This document shows, piece after piece, positions 1 through 6,393 of a stretch of DNA of 7,568 nt. Position 1 is the stretch's first letter. Every line of letters starts with the position of its first letter. Source of the stretch: Erythrobacter sp. UBA2510 (lineage in GTDB: Bacteria > Pseudomonadota > Alphaproteobacteria > Sphingomonadales > Sphingomonadaceae); the NCBI GenBank assembly GCA_002341345.1, contig DDNW01000050.1, positions 8,228 to 15,795 on the forward strand, read 5' to 3'. Under the pieces are notes generated by a model, which was not told where the DNA came from, made no database searches, and saw nothing but the letters and a program-made list of their open reading frames with translations. The translations under genes and the position numbers were made by a program.

Positions 1-1022
1 GCCTGCACGTCGAGCGCACCGCGGAAGATGAAGGGGAAGCCGAGCACGTTGTTGACCTGATTGGGAAAATCGCTGCGGCCCGTGGCAATGATCGCGTCGG
101 GGCGCACCGCGCGCGCCTCGTCCGGCATAATTTCAGGCGTCGGGTTGGCCATGGCGAAAATGATCGGCTGGTCGGCCATATTGGCGACCCATTCGGGCTT
201 CAGCGCCCCTGCCGCCGACAGGCCGAGGAAGATGTCGGCACCGACCAGCGCCTCTTCCAGTGTGCGCGCCTCTGTATCCACCGCATGCGCGCTCTTCCAC
301 TGGTCCACCTTCTCGCGGCCCGGATAGATCGGCCCGGAACGGTCGCACACGATCACGTTGTCATGTGGCACGCCCATCGCCTTGATCAGCGCCGTACAGG
401 CCAGCGCCGAGGCGCCCGCGCCGTTCACCACCATCCGGCATTCGGACATCTTGCGCCCGGTCAGGTGCACGGCGTTGATGAGACCCGCAGCGGCGATGAT
501 CGCGGTGCCGTGCTGGTCGTCATGCATCACCGGAATATTCATCCGCTCGCGCAATGCCTGCTCGATGACGAAGCATTCGGGCGCGGCGATGTCTTCAAGG
601 TTGATGCCGCCGAAGGTCGGTTCCATCAGAGCGACGGCGTTGATGAAGGCATCCGGGTCTTCGGTATCGAGTTCGATATCGATCGAATCGACGTCGGCGA
701 AGCGTTTGAACAGCACCGCCTTGCCTTCCATCACCGGCTTGGAAGCGAGCGCGCCGAGATTGCCCATGCCCAGAATGGCGGTGCCATTCGAGATCACCGC
801 GACGAGGTTCGAGCGTGCGGTATATTTCGCCGCGTTCTTCGGATCGTCGGCGATCGCCTGCACCGGCGCAGCAACGCCCGGCGAATAGGCGAGCGACAGG
901 TCACGCTGGGTCGCCATCGGCTTGGAGGGGACGATTTCGATCTTACCCGGACGGATCGTCTCGTGATAAAACAGCGCCTCGCGGGTCTTGAATCCTGATT
1001 TGCGCTCGTCGTCCTCGGCCAC
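1..1022 (-). CDS. maeB: NADP-type malic enzyme, MaeB-like (3' end outside window)
   Basis: Malic enzyme oxidatively decarboxylates malate to pyruvate with NAD(P)+ in the cytoplasm, linking the TCA cycle to pyruvate and supplying reducing power. The 340 visible codons cover the malic N-terminal domain (about residues 18-160) and most of the Rossmann domain. Family catalytic elements are present: Tyr46 in AYSPGVAAP, Lys101 in EGKAVLFKRF, metal ligands Glu143-Asp144 in NLEDIAAPE and Asp169 in HDDQHGTA, and the dinucleotide loop NGAGASA near 200-206. Bacterial MaeB proteins are about 750 residues with a C-terminal phosphotransacetylase-like domain; that part would lie beyond position 1 and cannot be confirmed. 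The GTG start at 1022 is chosen because a strong AAGGAGGA lies 4 nt upstream and no in-frame ATG fits; the ATG two bases earlier is in another frame. The gene is divergent from mutS. NAD versus NADP preference cannot be read from this portion. Confidence 0.95.
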   Translation of the reverse strand, partial: MAEDDERKSGFKTREALFYHETIRPGKIEIVPSKPMATQRDLSLAYSPGVAAPVQAIADDPKNAAKYTARSNLVAVISNGTAILGMGNLGALASKPVMEGKAVLFKRFADVDSIDIELDTEDPDAFINAVALMEPTFGGINLEDIAAPECFVIEQALRERMNIPVMHDDQHGTAIIAAAGLINAVHLTGRKMSECRMVVNGAGASALACTALIKAMGVPHDNVIVCDRSGPIYPGREKVDQWKSAHAVDTEARTLEEALVGADIFLGLSAAGALKPEWVANMADQPIIFAMANPTPEIMPDEARAVRPDAIIATGRSDFPNQVNNVLGFPFIFRGALDVQ

Positions 1023-1026
1023 ATTG

Positions 1027-1034
1027 TCCTCCTT
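1027..1034 (-). promoter_or_regulatory. Shine-Dalgarno of maeB fixing a GTG start
   Basis: On the minus strand AAGGAGGA precedes the GTG at 1022 by 4 nt. It is a near-perfect anti-16S match and decides between the GTG and the overlapping out-of-frame ATG. The GTG frame is the one that encodes the malic enzyme. Confidence 0.75.
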
Positions 1035-1099
1035 GCCTGCCGCCTGCCCCCTAACCGAGCCTTCGCCCAAGCGATAGGGGAAAGACGAGAAGGGTTCGG

Positions 1100-1128
1100 T
1101 TGTCGAATCGCGCGCGGCATGGCTAGTC
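1100..1128 (+). promoter_or_regulatory. possible mutS promoter, perhaps for a leaderless mRNA
   Basis: TTGTCG at 1100-1105 could be a -35 box, with GCTAGT at 1122-1127 or CTAGTC at 1123-1128 as a weak -10 (spacing 16-17). A start about 7 nt later would fall at or next to the A of the mutS ATG at 1135. There is no Shine-Dalgarno between 1115 and 1134, consistent with a leaderless message. The -10 match is poor, so this is a low-confidence candidate. The rest of the 112-bp maeB-mutS gap shows no other convincing site; I could not place a maeB promoter. Confidence 0.22.
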
Positions 1129-1134
1129 CGTGGG

Positions 1135-3753
1135 ATGGCCGGTTCTGCAACGCCAATGATGGCGCAATATCTGGCGCTCAAGCGCGAGGCGGGCGATTGC
1201 CTGCTGTTCTACCGGATGGGCGACTTCTTCGAACTGTTCTTCGAAGATGCGCGGCTTGCGTCCGGCGTACTCGATATCGCGCTGACCAGCCGGGGCGAGC
1301 ACGAGGGGGAGCCGATCCCGATGTGCGGCGTGCCCGTGCACTCGGCGGAAAGCTATCTCGCGCGCCTGATCAAGGCCGGATGCCGGGTCGCGATAGCCGA
1401 GCAGACCGAAACGCCCGAGGAAGCCAAGGCGCGCGCCAAGCGCGAAGGCTCGCCGGTTTCAAAGGTGTTGGTCGCGCGCAATATCGTCCGCTTCGTCACC
1501 GCTGGCACGCTGACCGAAGAGGCGCTGCTCGAACCGCGTCGCGCCAATGTTCTGGCGGCGGTCTGCGATGTGCGCGGGACCTGCGGGATCGCGGCCTGCG
1601 ACATTTCGACCGGGCGCATGGTGCTGGAAGAATGCGCGACGGAGATGCTCGGCGCGGCGCTGGCGCGGCTGGGCGCGAGCGAGGTGGTGGCACCCGAAGG
1701 CTGGGCCGAGGCTCCGCTTGATGTAACCCCGCGCCCCGACAGCACATTCGACAGCGCCGGGGGCGAGCGGCGCCTGAAGGAATTGCACGAGGTTGCCGCG
1801 CTCGACGCCTTTGGCAATTTCACCCGGCCCATGCTGGCGGCAGCGGGTGGCCTCATCGCCTATCTCGACCATGCCGGCCGCGGCAAATTGCCGCTGTTGT
1901 TGCCGCCCGTGGTGCTCAGCAACGGCGCGAGCATGGCGATGGACGAGGCAACGCGAGCGAGCCTCGAAATCCTCGTCGCGCAAAATGGCGGACGGGCGGG
2001 CAGTCTGGTGGCCGAGATCGACCGCTGCTCGACCGGCGCAGGCGCCCGCCTGCTGGCCGAGGATCTGTCCGCACCGCTCGCAGACCGGGAGGCGATCGAG
2101 GCGCGGCTGGCGCTTGTCCAGTTCATCCATGACGATCCGCTGCTGCGCGCCGATCTGCGCGGCGCCTTGCGCGCCCTGCCCGACATCGCCCGCGCGCTCG
2201 GGCGTGTGGTCGCGGGACGCGGCAGCCCGCGCGACCTTGGCCAGATCCGCGACGGGCTCGCCGGGGCGTTCCAGCTGCGCGAGCGGCTGGCGGGTGCGCC
2301 GGACCGTCCCGCTCTGCTGGGGGCCCTGCTGCCGCGCCTGATGGGCCATGGTCAGCTGGTCGATTTGCTGCGCGCCGCGCTGGTCGCCGCGCCGCCAACC
2401 GAACGCGGACAGGGCGGCTTCATCGCCGAGAGGTATGACGCGTCGCTCGACGAATTGCGCGCCATCTCGGGCAATGCCCGCCGCGCGATTGCCGCGCTCG
2501 AAGCGCGCTATCGCGACGAGACCGGCATCACGGCGCTCAAGATCAAGCATAACGGCGTGCTCGGCTATTTCATCGAAGTGCCCAGCCGCCATGGCGATGC
2601 GCTGATGGCGGCCGACAGCGGCTTCACCCATCGCCAGACGATGGCGGGCGCGGTGCGGTTCAACTCGCTCTCGCTGCACGAGGAGGCCAGCCGCATCGCC
2701 GAAGCAGGTGGGCGCGCGTTTGCCGCCGAAGAGGCACATTTCGAGGAGCTGGTCGAGGCCGTGGCCGCGTCGCGCATTGCGATTGCCGAAACCGCTGCCG
2801 CGCTGGCCCGGATCGATGTCGCCGCCAGCCATGCCGAGCGCGCCGCGCAAGGCGGCTGGTGTCGGCCCGAAATCGTAGAAGAACCTTGCCTCGACATATC
2901 CGGCGGGCGTCATCCGGTGGTCGAGGCGGCGCTCGAAAAGTCAGGTGAACGCTTCGTCAGCAACGATTGTAAATTGAGCCCGGACAACCGGCTGTGGCTG
3001 GTCGGCGGGCCGAACATGGGCGGCAAGTCGACCTTCCTGCGGCAGAATGCGCTGATCGTGCTGCTGGCGCAGGCGGGCGGGTTCGTCCCGGCGCAGGCGG
3101 CGCGGATCGGGCTGGTCGACCGGCTGTTCAGCCGCGTCGGTGCATCGGACAATCTGGCGCGCGGGCGCTCGACCTTCATGGTCGAGATGGTCGAGACCGC
3201 CGCGATCCTGGCGCAGGCGAGCGAGCGCAGCTTCGTGATCCTCGACGAGGTCGGGCGCGGCACCTCGACCTATGACGGACTGGCGCTGGCCTGGGCGGTG
3301 GCCGAGACGATCCACGAGAGCCTTCGCTGCCGCTGCCTGTTTGCGACCCACTACCACGAGCTGTCGCGACTGGCGGAAACTTGCTCCGCCCTATCGCTCC
3401 ATCACGTGCGGGCGCGCGAGTGGAAGGGCGACCTGGTCCTGCTGCACGAACTGGCCGAAGGCGCGGCGGACCGGTCCTACGGGCTGGCGGTGGCGCGGCT
3501 GGCGGGGGTGCCCAAACCGGTCGTCGCGCGGGCCAAGGCGGTGCTCGACAAGCTCGAAAAGGGACGCGCGCAGACTGGCGGGCTGGCGGCCGGGCTGGGC
3601 GAGCTGCCGCTGTTTGCGGCGGCTGCCGACGCGGAAGAAGCGCCTGCCGACATTCTGCGCGAGCGCTTGTCGACGCTTGATCTCGATGCCCTGTCACCGC
3701 GCGCGGCGCTCGAGCTGCTCTACGATCTGAAGCGCGAGGCGAGCGAGGATTAG
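1135..3753 (+). CDS. mutS: DNA mismatch repair ATPase MutS
   Basis: MutS recognises mismatches and small loops and recruits MutL through ATP-driven clamp sliding. The 872-residue length is normal for bacterial MutS1. The mismatch-binding motif reads MGDFFELF; Phe31 and Glu33 match the wedge Phe and Glu of the family F-x-E motif, with Phe in the middle where E. coli has Tyr. Connector, core and clamp regions follow to about residue 600. The C-terminal ABC-type ATPase shows Walker A GPNMGGKST (625-633), the ARGRSTFMVEM signature (675-685), Walker B FVILDE (700-705; Asp704, Glu705) and the THYHEL switch (His739). ELPLF (823-827) resembles a beta-clamp binding peptide, followed by the typical C-terminal helix ending LLYDLKREA. 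The ATG at 1135 lacks a Shine-Dalgarno; ATGs at codons 8 and 9 are alternatives but also lack one. The gene is divergent from maeB, and a small membrane-protein gene follows 44 bp downstream. Confidence 0.98.
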   Translation: MAGSATPMMAQYLALKREAGDCLLFYRMGDFFELFFEDARLASGVLDIALTSRGEHEGEPIPMCGVPVHSAESYLARLIKAGCRVAIAEQTETPEEAKARAKREGSPVSKVLVARNIVRFVTAGTLTEEALLEPRRANVLAAVCDVRGTCGIAACDISTGRMVLEECATEMLGAALARLGASEVVAPEGWAEAPLDVTPRPDSTFDSAGGERRLKELHEVAALDAFGNFTRPMLAAAGGLIAYLDHAGRGKLPLLLPPVVLSNGASMAMDEATRASLEILVAQNGGRAGSLVAEIDRCSTGAGARLLAEDLSAPLADREAIEARLALVQFIHDDPLLRADLRGALRALPDIARALGRVVAGRGSPRDLGQIRDGLAGAFQLRERLAGAPDRPALLGALLPRLMGHGQLVDLLRAALVAAPPTERGQGGFIAERYDASLDELRAISGNARRAIAALEARYRDETGITALKIKHNGVLGYFIEVPSRHGDALMAADSGFTHRQTMAGAVRFNSLSLHEEASRIAEAGGRAFAAEEAHFEELVEAVAASRIAIAETAAALARIDVAASHAERAAQGGWCRPEIVEEPCLDISGGRHPVVEAALEKSGERFVSNDCKLSPDNRLWLVGGPNMGGKSTFLRQNALIVLLAQAGGFVPAQAARIGLVDRLFSRVGASDNLARGRSTFMVEMVETAAILAQASERSFVILDEVGRGTSTYDGLALAWAVAETIHESLRCRCLFATHYHELSRLAETCSALSLHHVRAREWKGDLVLLHELAEGAADRSYGLAVARLAGVPKPVVARAKAVLDKLEKGRAQTGGLAAGLGELPLFAAAADAEEAPADILRERLSTLDLDALSPRAALELLYDLKREASED

Positions 3754-3797
3754 GGACAGGATTTGCCTTTTGCCGTCATCGCTTTAGCCTGCAGGGC

Positions 3798-4214
3798 ATG
3801 GCGCCCAATGACCACCTCGAAGAAGCCGGCAAAAGCACGCGCATGGCGGAAGATCGCACCGATTGGGCGGAAGACCGGACCATCATGGCGCTTGAACGAA
3901 CCTTTGCCGGCTGGATGCGAACCTCTTTTGCCGCCATCGCTATCGGGATCGGATTTCGCGCGCTGTTCGGCGAGTTCGATCCGCCATGGCTGGCCAAGGC
4001 GATCGCGACGATGTTCATTGCCCTTGCGATCGTCTTCGCCATCGGTGCCGAGCGGCGGGCCAGCCGGGCATTCGACCGCCTGTCGTCACATGCGGTCGAT
4101 TCGCCCAGGCTGCCCAATATCAGGTTCGTCGCCTATGCCGTTGCGGTCGGCGCGCTGGTGCTGATCGTGGCGCTATGGGTACTCAATGACGGAACGCTGT
4201 CAGCGGGTAGCTGA
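3798..4214 (+). CDS. YidH/DUF202-family small inner-membrane protein
   Basis: This 138-residue protein has the DUF202 (YidH-like) hallmark, an N-terminal ERTFAGWMRT segment (33-42) running into the first membrane helix. Three hydrophobic stretches follow at about 43-57, 65-83 and 110-130, with a positive ERRASRAFDR linker (85-94) between helices 2 and 3. The N-terminus carries a seven-residue periodicity, with DRT at 19-21, DRT at 26-28 and ERT at 33-35. At the DNA level this is an imperfect 15-base repeat (3846-3860 and 3867-3881). The function of the family is not established. The ATG at 3798 has only a weak, close CAGGG ahead of it; ATG 3843 (residue 16) is an alternative that would drop the first 15 residues. 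The gene lies 44 bp after mutS with no clear promoter or terminator between, so co-transcription is plausible. Its stop is 2 bp from the stop of the convergent gene. Confidence 0.85.
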   Translation: MAPNDHLEEAGKSTRMAEDRTDWAEDRTIMALERTFAGWMRTSFAAIAIGIGFRALFGEFDPPWLAKAIATMFIALAIVFAIGAERRASRAFDRLSSHAVDSPRLPNIRFVAYAVAVGALVLIVALWVLNDGTLSAGS

Positions 4215-4215
4215 C
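4199..4215. terminator. hairpin spanning the end of two convergent genes
   Basis: GTCAGC (4199-4204) and GCTGAC (4210-4215) form a perfect 6-bp stem around a GGGTA loop. The stem contains the TGA stop of the plus-strand membrane-protein gene and ends 2 nt before the TAG of the minus-strand gene. It could act as a bidirectional end for both transcripts. Neither strand has a real T run after it, so intrinsic termination is doubtful; a role as a 3'-end stabiliser is equally possible. Confidence 0.33.
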
Positions 4216-4216
4216 G

Positions 4217-4537
4217 CTATTCGTCGGACTTGCCCTGCGGGCCGAGCTCATCCTCGTTATCGTCGTGATTGGGCTCGCCGCGATAGGCCGACATGTCGAT
4301 CCTGCCCGAGCTTTCCATGTCGCGCATGTGGTCGATCACGTCCTGCGTGGAATCGCCCATCACTCCTGATGAATTGTCGTCCTTCGCACTCTCGGTCGGT
4401 GAGCGGCCCGACAGGTGTCGCGCCTGCTCGGCGACTTCCTGCGCCTGCATGCGGTGGTCGTCCTGCTCGTCATTATGCGTTTCGGGCGCGAGACTGGCCT
4501 GACGCTGTTCTTGCGACATCGGTTTGGTATCGGTCAC
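4217..4537 (-). CDS. unknown acidic, low-complexity protein; probable general-stress gene
   Basis: I do not recognise a characterised family. The 106-residue product is strongly acidic (26 Asp/Glu against 10 Lys/Arg), has no Phe, Trp or Cys, and has no membrane helix or signal peptide, so it is probably cytoplasmic and largely disordered. The most ordered-looking part is the second half, with TQDVIDHMRDMESSGRIDM followed by SAYRGEPNHDD and an acidic tail. The ORF stays open upstream to 4630, but the GTG at 4537 is preferred because AAAGGAGA (4545-4552) lies 7 nt before it, and longer forms would overlap the adenosyltransferase gene. That gene ends 68 bp upstream. A perfect EcfG-type promoter and a Shine-Dalgarno-masking inverted repeat lie in this gap, suggesting induction in the general stress response. 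Function is not inferable beyond that context. The gene converges on the membrane-protein gene with a 2-bp gap. Confidence 0.75.
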   Translation of the reverse strand: MTDTKPMSQEQRQASLAPETHNDEQDDHRMQAQEVAEQARHLSGRSPTESAKDDNSSGVMGDSTQDVIDHMRDMESSGRIDMSAYRGEPNHDDNEDELGPQGKSDE

Positions 4538-4547
4538 GGGAATATCT

Positions 4548-4579
4548 CCTTTGCCTGACCAACGGGCGGGCGGCAAAGG
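4548..4579 (-). promoter_or_regulatory. Shine-Dalgarno-masking inverted repeat
   Basis: Read on the minus strand, CCTTTGCC (4579-4572) is the exact reverse complement of GGCAAAGG (4555-4548), giving an 8-bp perfect stem with a 16-nt loop. The second arm contains most of the Shine-Dalgarno (AAAGGAG) for the GTG at 4537, so folding would hide the ribosome site. No T run follows, so it does not look like a terminator. The first arm lies inside the spacer of the EcfG-type promoter; only transcripts started further upstream would carry both arms. Confidence 0.5.
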
Positions 4580-4586
4580 GCGTTCC
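4561..4586 (-). promoter_or_regulatory. EcfG-type (general stress sigma factor) promoter
   Basis: On the minus strand GGAAC (4586-4582) is followed by exactly 17 nt and then CGTT (4564-4561). This matches the GGAAC-N16/17-CGTT consensus of the alphaproteobacterial general stress sigma factor EcfG (PhyR-NepR-EcfG cascade). It sits between the adenosyltransferase stop (4606) and the Shine-Dalgarno of the acidic gene, pointing toward that gene. Transcription would be expected to begin about 5-8 nt after CGTT, near 4553-4556, leaving a leader of about 18 nt. Confidence 0.7.
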
Positions 4587-4605
4587 CGATCTGCTTGCAA
4601 GCGGC

Positions 4606-5187
4606 CTAGCGACTGGCGCCGGGCACCCATTTGACATCACCCCGCCCACCGTCATTGACCATGCGCGCGAGCACGAAAAGAAAGTCGGACAGGCGATTGA
4701 TATAGGCGAGCGCGGCCGGATTGACCTGATCGGCCTGAGCCAATGCGGTCATCGCCCGCTCGGCCCGGCGCGCCGATGTACGGGCGACATGCAGGCGGGC
4801 GGCGGCCTCGCTCCCGCCGGGCAGGATAAAGCTGGTGAGCGGTTCGAGCACCTCGGTCAGCGCATCGATCTGCGCTTCGAGCCATTCAACCTGCGAAGGC
4901 ACGATCCGCAGCACCATTTCGGACGGGGTGAAATCCTTGCCGCCGATATCGCCCAGCGGGGTCGCCAGATCGGCGCCAAGGTCGAACAGATCGTTCTGGA
5001 TCCGCTGGATCGCCGGTGCATGTTGGCCAAGGTCGCAACATGCGGCAAGGCCAAGCGCGGCATTGACCTCGTCCACCGCGCCGATCGCTTCCATCCGGGC
5101 AGCATGTTTGGGCAGGCGCGAACCATCGACGAGGCCGGTAGTGCCATCGTCGCCGGTGCGGGTGTAAATGCGATTAAGCTTTACCAA
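4606..5187 (-). CDS. PduO-type cob(I)alamin adenosyltransferase
   Basis: The enzyme transfers the adenosyl group of ATP to cob(I)alamin, making adenosylcobalamin in the cytoplasm. All PduO-family landmarks are visible in 193 residues: the N-terminal ATP-binding RIYTRTGDDGTTGL (6-19), the central helices with GAVDEVNA (36-43), the RTSARRAERAM motif (136-146) and the NRLSDFLFVLAR motif (164-175). Length is normal. The reading frame stays open far upstream through the neighbouring genes, but homology starts at VKLNRIYTR, so the TTG at 5187 is the only sensible start. It lies 17 bp after the preceding stop with only a weak GCGGGC as ribosome site, which suggests translational coupling. The gene is third in a cluster after gluQ and the HIG1-type gene. 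No other B12 gene or B12 riboswitch is in the window. I leave the symbol empty because cobO, pduO and btuR are used inconsistently. Confidence 0.93.
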   Translation of the reverse strand: MVKLNRIYTRTGDDGTTGLVDGSRLPKHAARMEAIGAVDEVNAALGLAACCDLGQHAPAIQRIQNDLFDLGADLATPLGDIGGKDFTPSEMVLRIVPSQVEWLEAQIDALTEVLEPLTSFILPGGSEAAARLHVARTSARRAERAMTALAQADQVNPAALAYINRLSDFLFVLARMVNDGGRGDVKWVPGASR

Positions 5188-5204
5188 TGTGGTAGGCCCG
5201 CAGC

Positions 5205-5438
5205 TTAATTCTTGATCGCCAAGAGGATCGCCACGACGAGCACCGCCAGCGCCTGGTACTTGATGCGCGCGAACATCATCTGGTTCTGCTTGGCCTGCAT
5301 CCGGCCCACCCGCGCATCGTCTTCCGGATTGTCCAGATCGAGTTTGGTCGATTGCAGGAAGGCGACGATCCCGCGCACCAGCGAGACCACGACAAAGCCG
5401 ACGAGAACGATCAGGGCGATAACGAGGATAGTGTTCAT
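5205..5438 (-). CDS. HIG1-type twin-transmembrane protein
   Basis: The 77-residue product has two membrane helices (about 3-28 and 61-75) joined by a polar, acidic loop (LDLDNPEDDARVGRMQ). The segment NQMMFARIKYQALAV before helix 2 carries the R-x3-Q pattern (Arg58, Gln62) seen in HIG1-domain proteins. In mitochondria and some bacteria these associate with respiratory complexes, chiefly cytochrome oxidase, so an inner-membrane respiratory role is an inference from family. The ATG at 5438 overlaps the gluQ stop as ATGA and has no good Shine-Dalgarno, so translation probably depends on ribosomes finishing gluQ. As I recall, HIG1-type and adenosyltransferase genes are also neighbours in other alphaproteobacteria; this was not checked. 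Confidence 0.8.
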   Translation of the reverse strand: MNTILVIALIVLVGFVVVSLVRGIVAFLQSTKLDLDNPEDDARVGRMQAKQNQMMFARIKYQALAVLVVAILLAIKN

Positions 5439-6286
5439 GGCGAATAATGTAGGAGTTGGGAGAGGGTAATTCCAGCAGGCATTTCGCCACGCCGCAAGCG
5501 TTCGGCCAGAGCTTGTCCGTTCTCCCCCGCTGTCCGCAACTCCGCCAGTGCCGGCGAGCCGCGCCGCTTGGCCAGTTTCTTGCCGTTTTCGTCGAGCAGC
5601 AAGGCATGGTGATGCCAGCGCGGCACGGGCAGGCCGAGCAATTCCTGCAACAGGCGATGGATATGACTGGCGGCGAACAGGTCGGCCCCGCGCGTAACCA
5701 ACGTAACGCCGTCCGCCGCATCGTCGAGCGTTGCGGCGAGGTGATAGCTGGCGGGTGTGTCGGCCTCCTTGCGCACCAGCACCACGTCACCGAATTGTTC
5801 GGGCCGCGCCTGCTGCTCCCCCGCTGGCTCATCCACCCAGCTCAGCGGGCCAGTGCGAGAAAGGGCTGCATCCACATCCAGCCGCCAAGCGACAGCTTCG
5901 CCCGCACCGGGAGGTTCGGCCTTGCAGGTGCCCGGATAGACCGGCCCGTCCGGCCCGAATTCGGTCGCGGCTGCGGCAATCTCGGCCCGCGTGCAGCGGC
6001 ACGGATAGAGCAGCCCCATTGCCTGCAAGGTCGCCGCCGCCACTTCGTATTCGTCGATCCGGCTGCTCTGCGCGGGCACCTCCTCCCAGTCGAGGCCGAG
6101 CCATGCAAGGTCGGCGCGGAAGGTCTCGGCCAGTTCAGGGCGCGAACGCGCGCCGTCGATGTCTTCAATGCGCAGGAGGAAGCGTCCGTCGCTTTCTTTC
6201 GCGAGATCATGCGCCACAATCGCCGAAAAGGCGTGGCCGAGATGCAACGGCCCGTTCGGGCTGGGAGCAAATCTGGTCACATTCAT
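5435..6286 (-). CDS. gluQ: glutamyl-Q tRNA(Asp) synthetase
   Basis: GluQ-RS is a shortened glutamyl-tRNA synthetase paralogue that activates glutamate without tRNA and attaches it to queuosine in the tRNA(Asp) anticodon. The 283-residue length matches a catalytic core without the anticodon-binding domain. The class I signature HLGH is at 15-18 after RFAPSPNGP, with RIEDID at 39-44 and a KMSKS-like KLAKR at 237-241. The GluQ zinc site is intact: Cys96, Cys98, Tyr117 and Cys121. RGADLF (199-204) and HIHRLLQELLGLP (208-220) are typical of the family. ATG 6286 is chosen because homology begins immediately after it; the frame stays open to a GTG at 6382, but those extra 32 residues do not look like the family. 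The Shine-Dalgarno is weak (GAAGG about 14 nt upstream). It is the first gene of the minus-strand cluster and is divergent from the HNH gene. Confidence 0.95.
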   Translation of the reverse strand: MNVTRFAPSPNGPLHLGHAFSAIVAHDLAKESDGRFLLRIEDIDGARSRPELAETFRADLAWLGLDWEEVPAQSSRIDEYEVAAATLQAMGLLYPCRCTRAEIAAAATEFGPDGPVYPGTCKAEPPGAGEAVAWRLDVDAALSRTGPLSWVDEPAGEQQARPEQFGDVVLVRKEADTPASYHLAATLDDAADGVTLVTRGADLFAASHIHRLLQELLGLPVPRWHHHALLLDENGKKLAKRRGSPALAELRTAGENGQALAERLRRGEMPAGITLSQLLHYSP

Positions 6287-6338
6287 GACTTTTGTCTGCC
6301 TTCGTCCCCGCGCGACTCGTGAAAAATCCTGTGGATTG

Positions 6339-6377
6339 GCATTTTGTAACAGGCTTGACGCTTTTTGGCGCAAATGC
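6339..6377. promoter_or_regulatory. candidate HNH promoter inside an inverted repeat (gluQ-HNH gap)
   Basis: The 123-bp gap between divergent gluQ and the HNH gene holds TTGACG at 6355-6360, a good alphaproteobacterial -35 for the plus strand; the -10 17 nt later (TCCACA) is poor. GCATTT (6339-6344) and AAATGC (6372-6377) are inverted copies flanking this -35 and could be an operator. For gluQ on the opposite strand I see only weak boxes (TTGCGC, then GTTACA after 17 nt). The assignment is tentative. Confidence 0.3.
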
Positions 6378-6393
6378 TCCACACATCAGTATC

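Noticed and set aside
285..998. 237-codon plus-strand open frame opposite the malic enzyme gene
   Set aside because: Antisense shadow; the minus-strand frame encodes clear malic enzyme motifs throughout.
1459..2913. 484-codon open frame on the minus strand inside mutS
   Set aside because: It is wholly antisense to an intact mutS and has the biased composition of a GC-rich shadow frame; no domain is recognisable.
4593..4602. GCTTGCAAGC palindrome just downstream of the adenosyltransferase stop
   Set aside because: Ten-base perfect palindrome with no loop and no T run; too short to call a terminator or operator alone.
4186..5208. 340-codon plus-strand open frame
   Set aside because: Opposite two supported minus-strand genes, with no recognisable domain and no ribosome site.
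4606..5832. 408-codon minus-strand frame suggesting a gluQ-adenosyltransferase fusion
   Set aside because: Its upstream part is in a different frame from the real gluQ and HIG1-type proteins; only the last 193 codons show adenosyltransferase homology, so it is an open frame by chance, not a fusion or frameshift.
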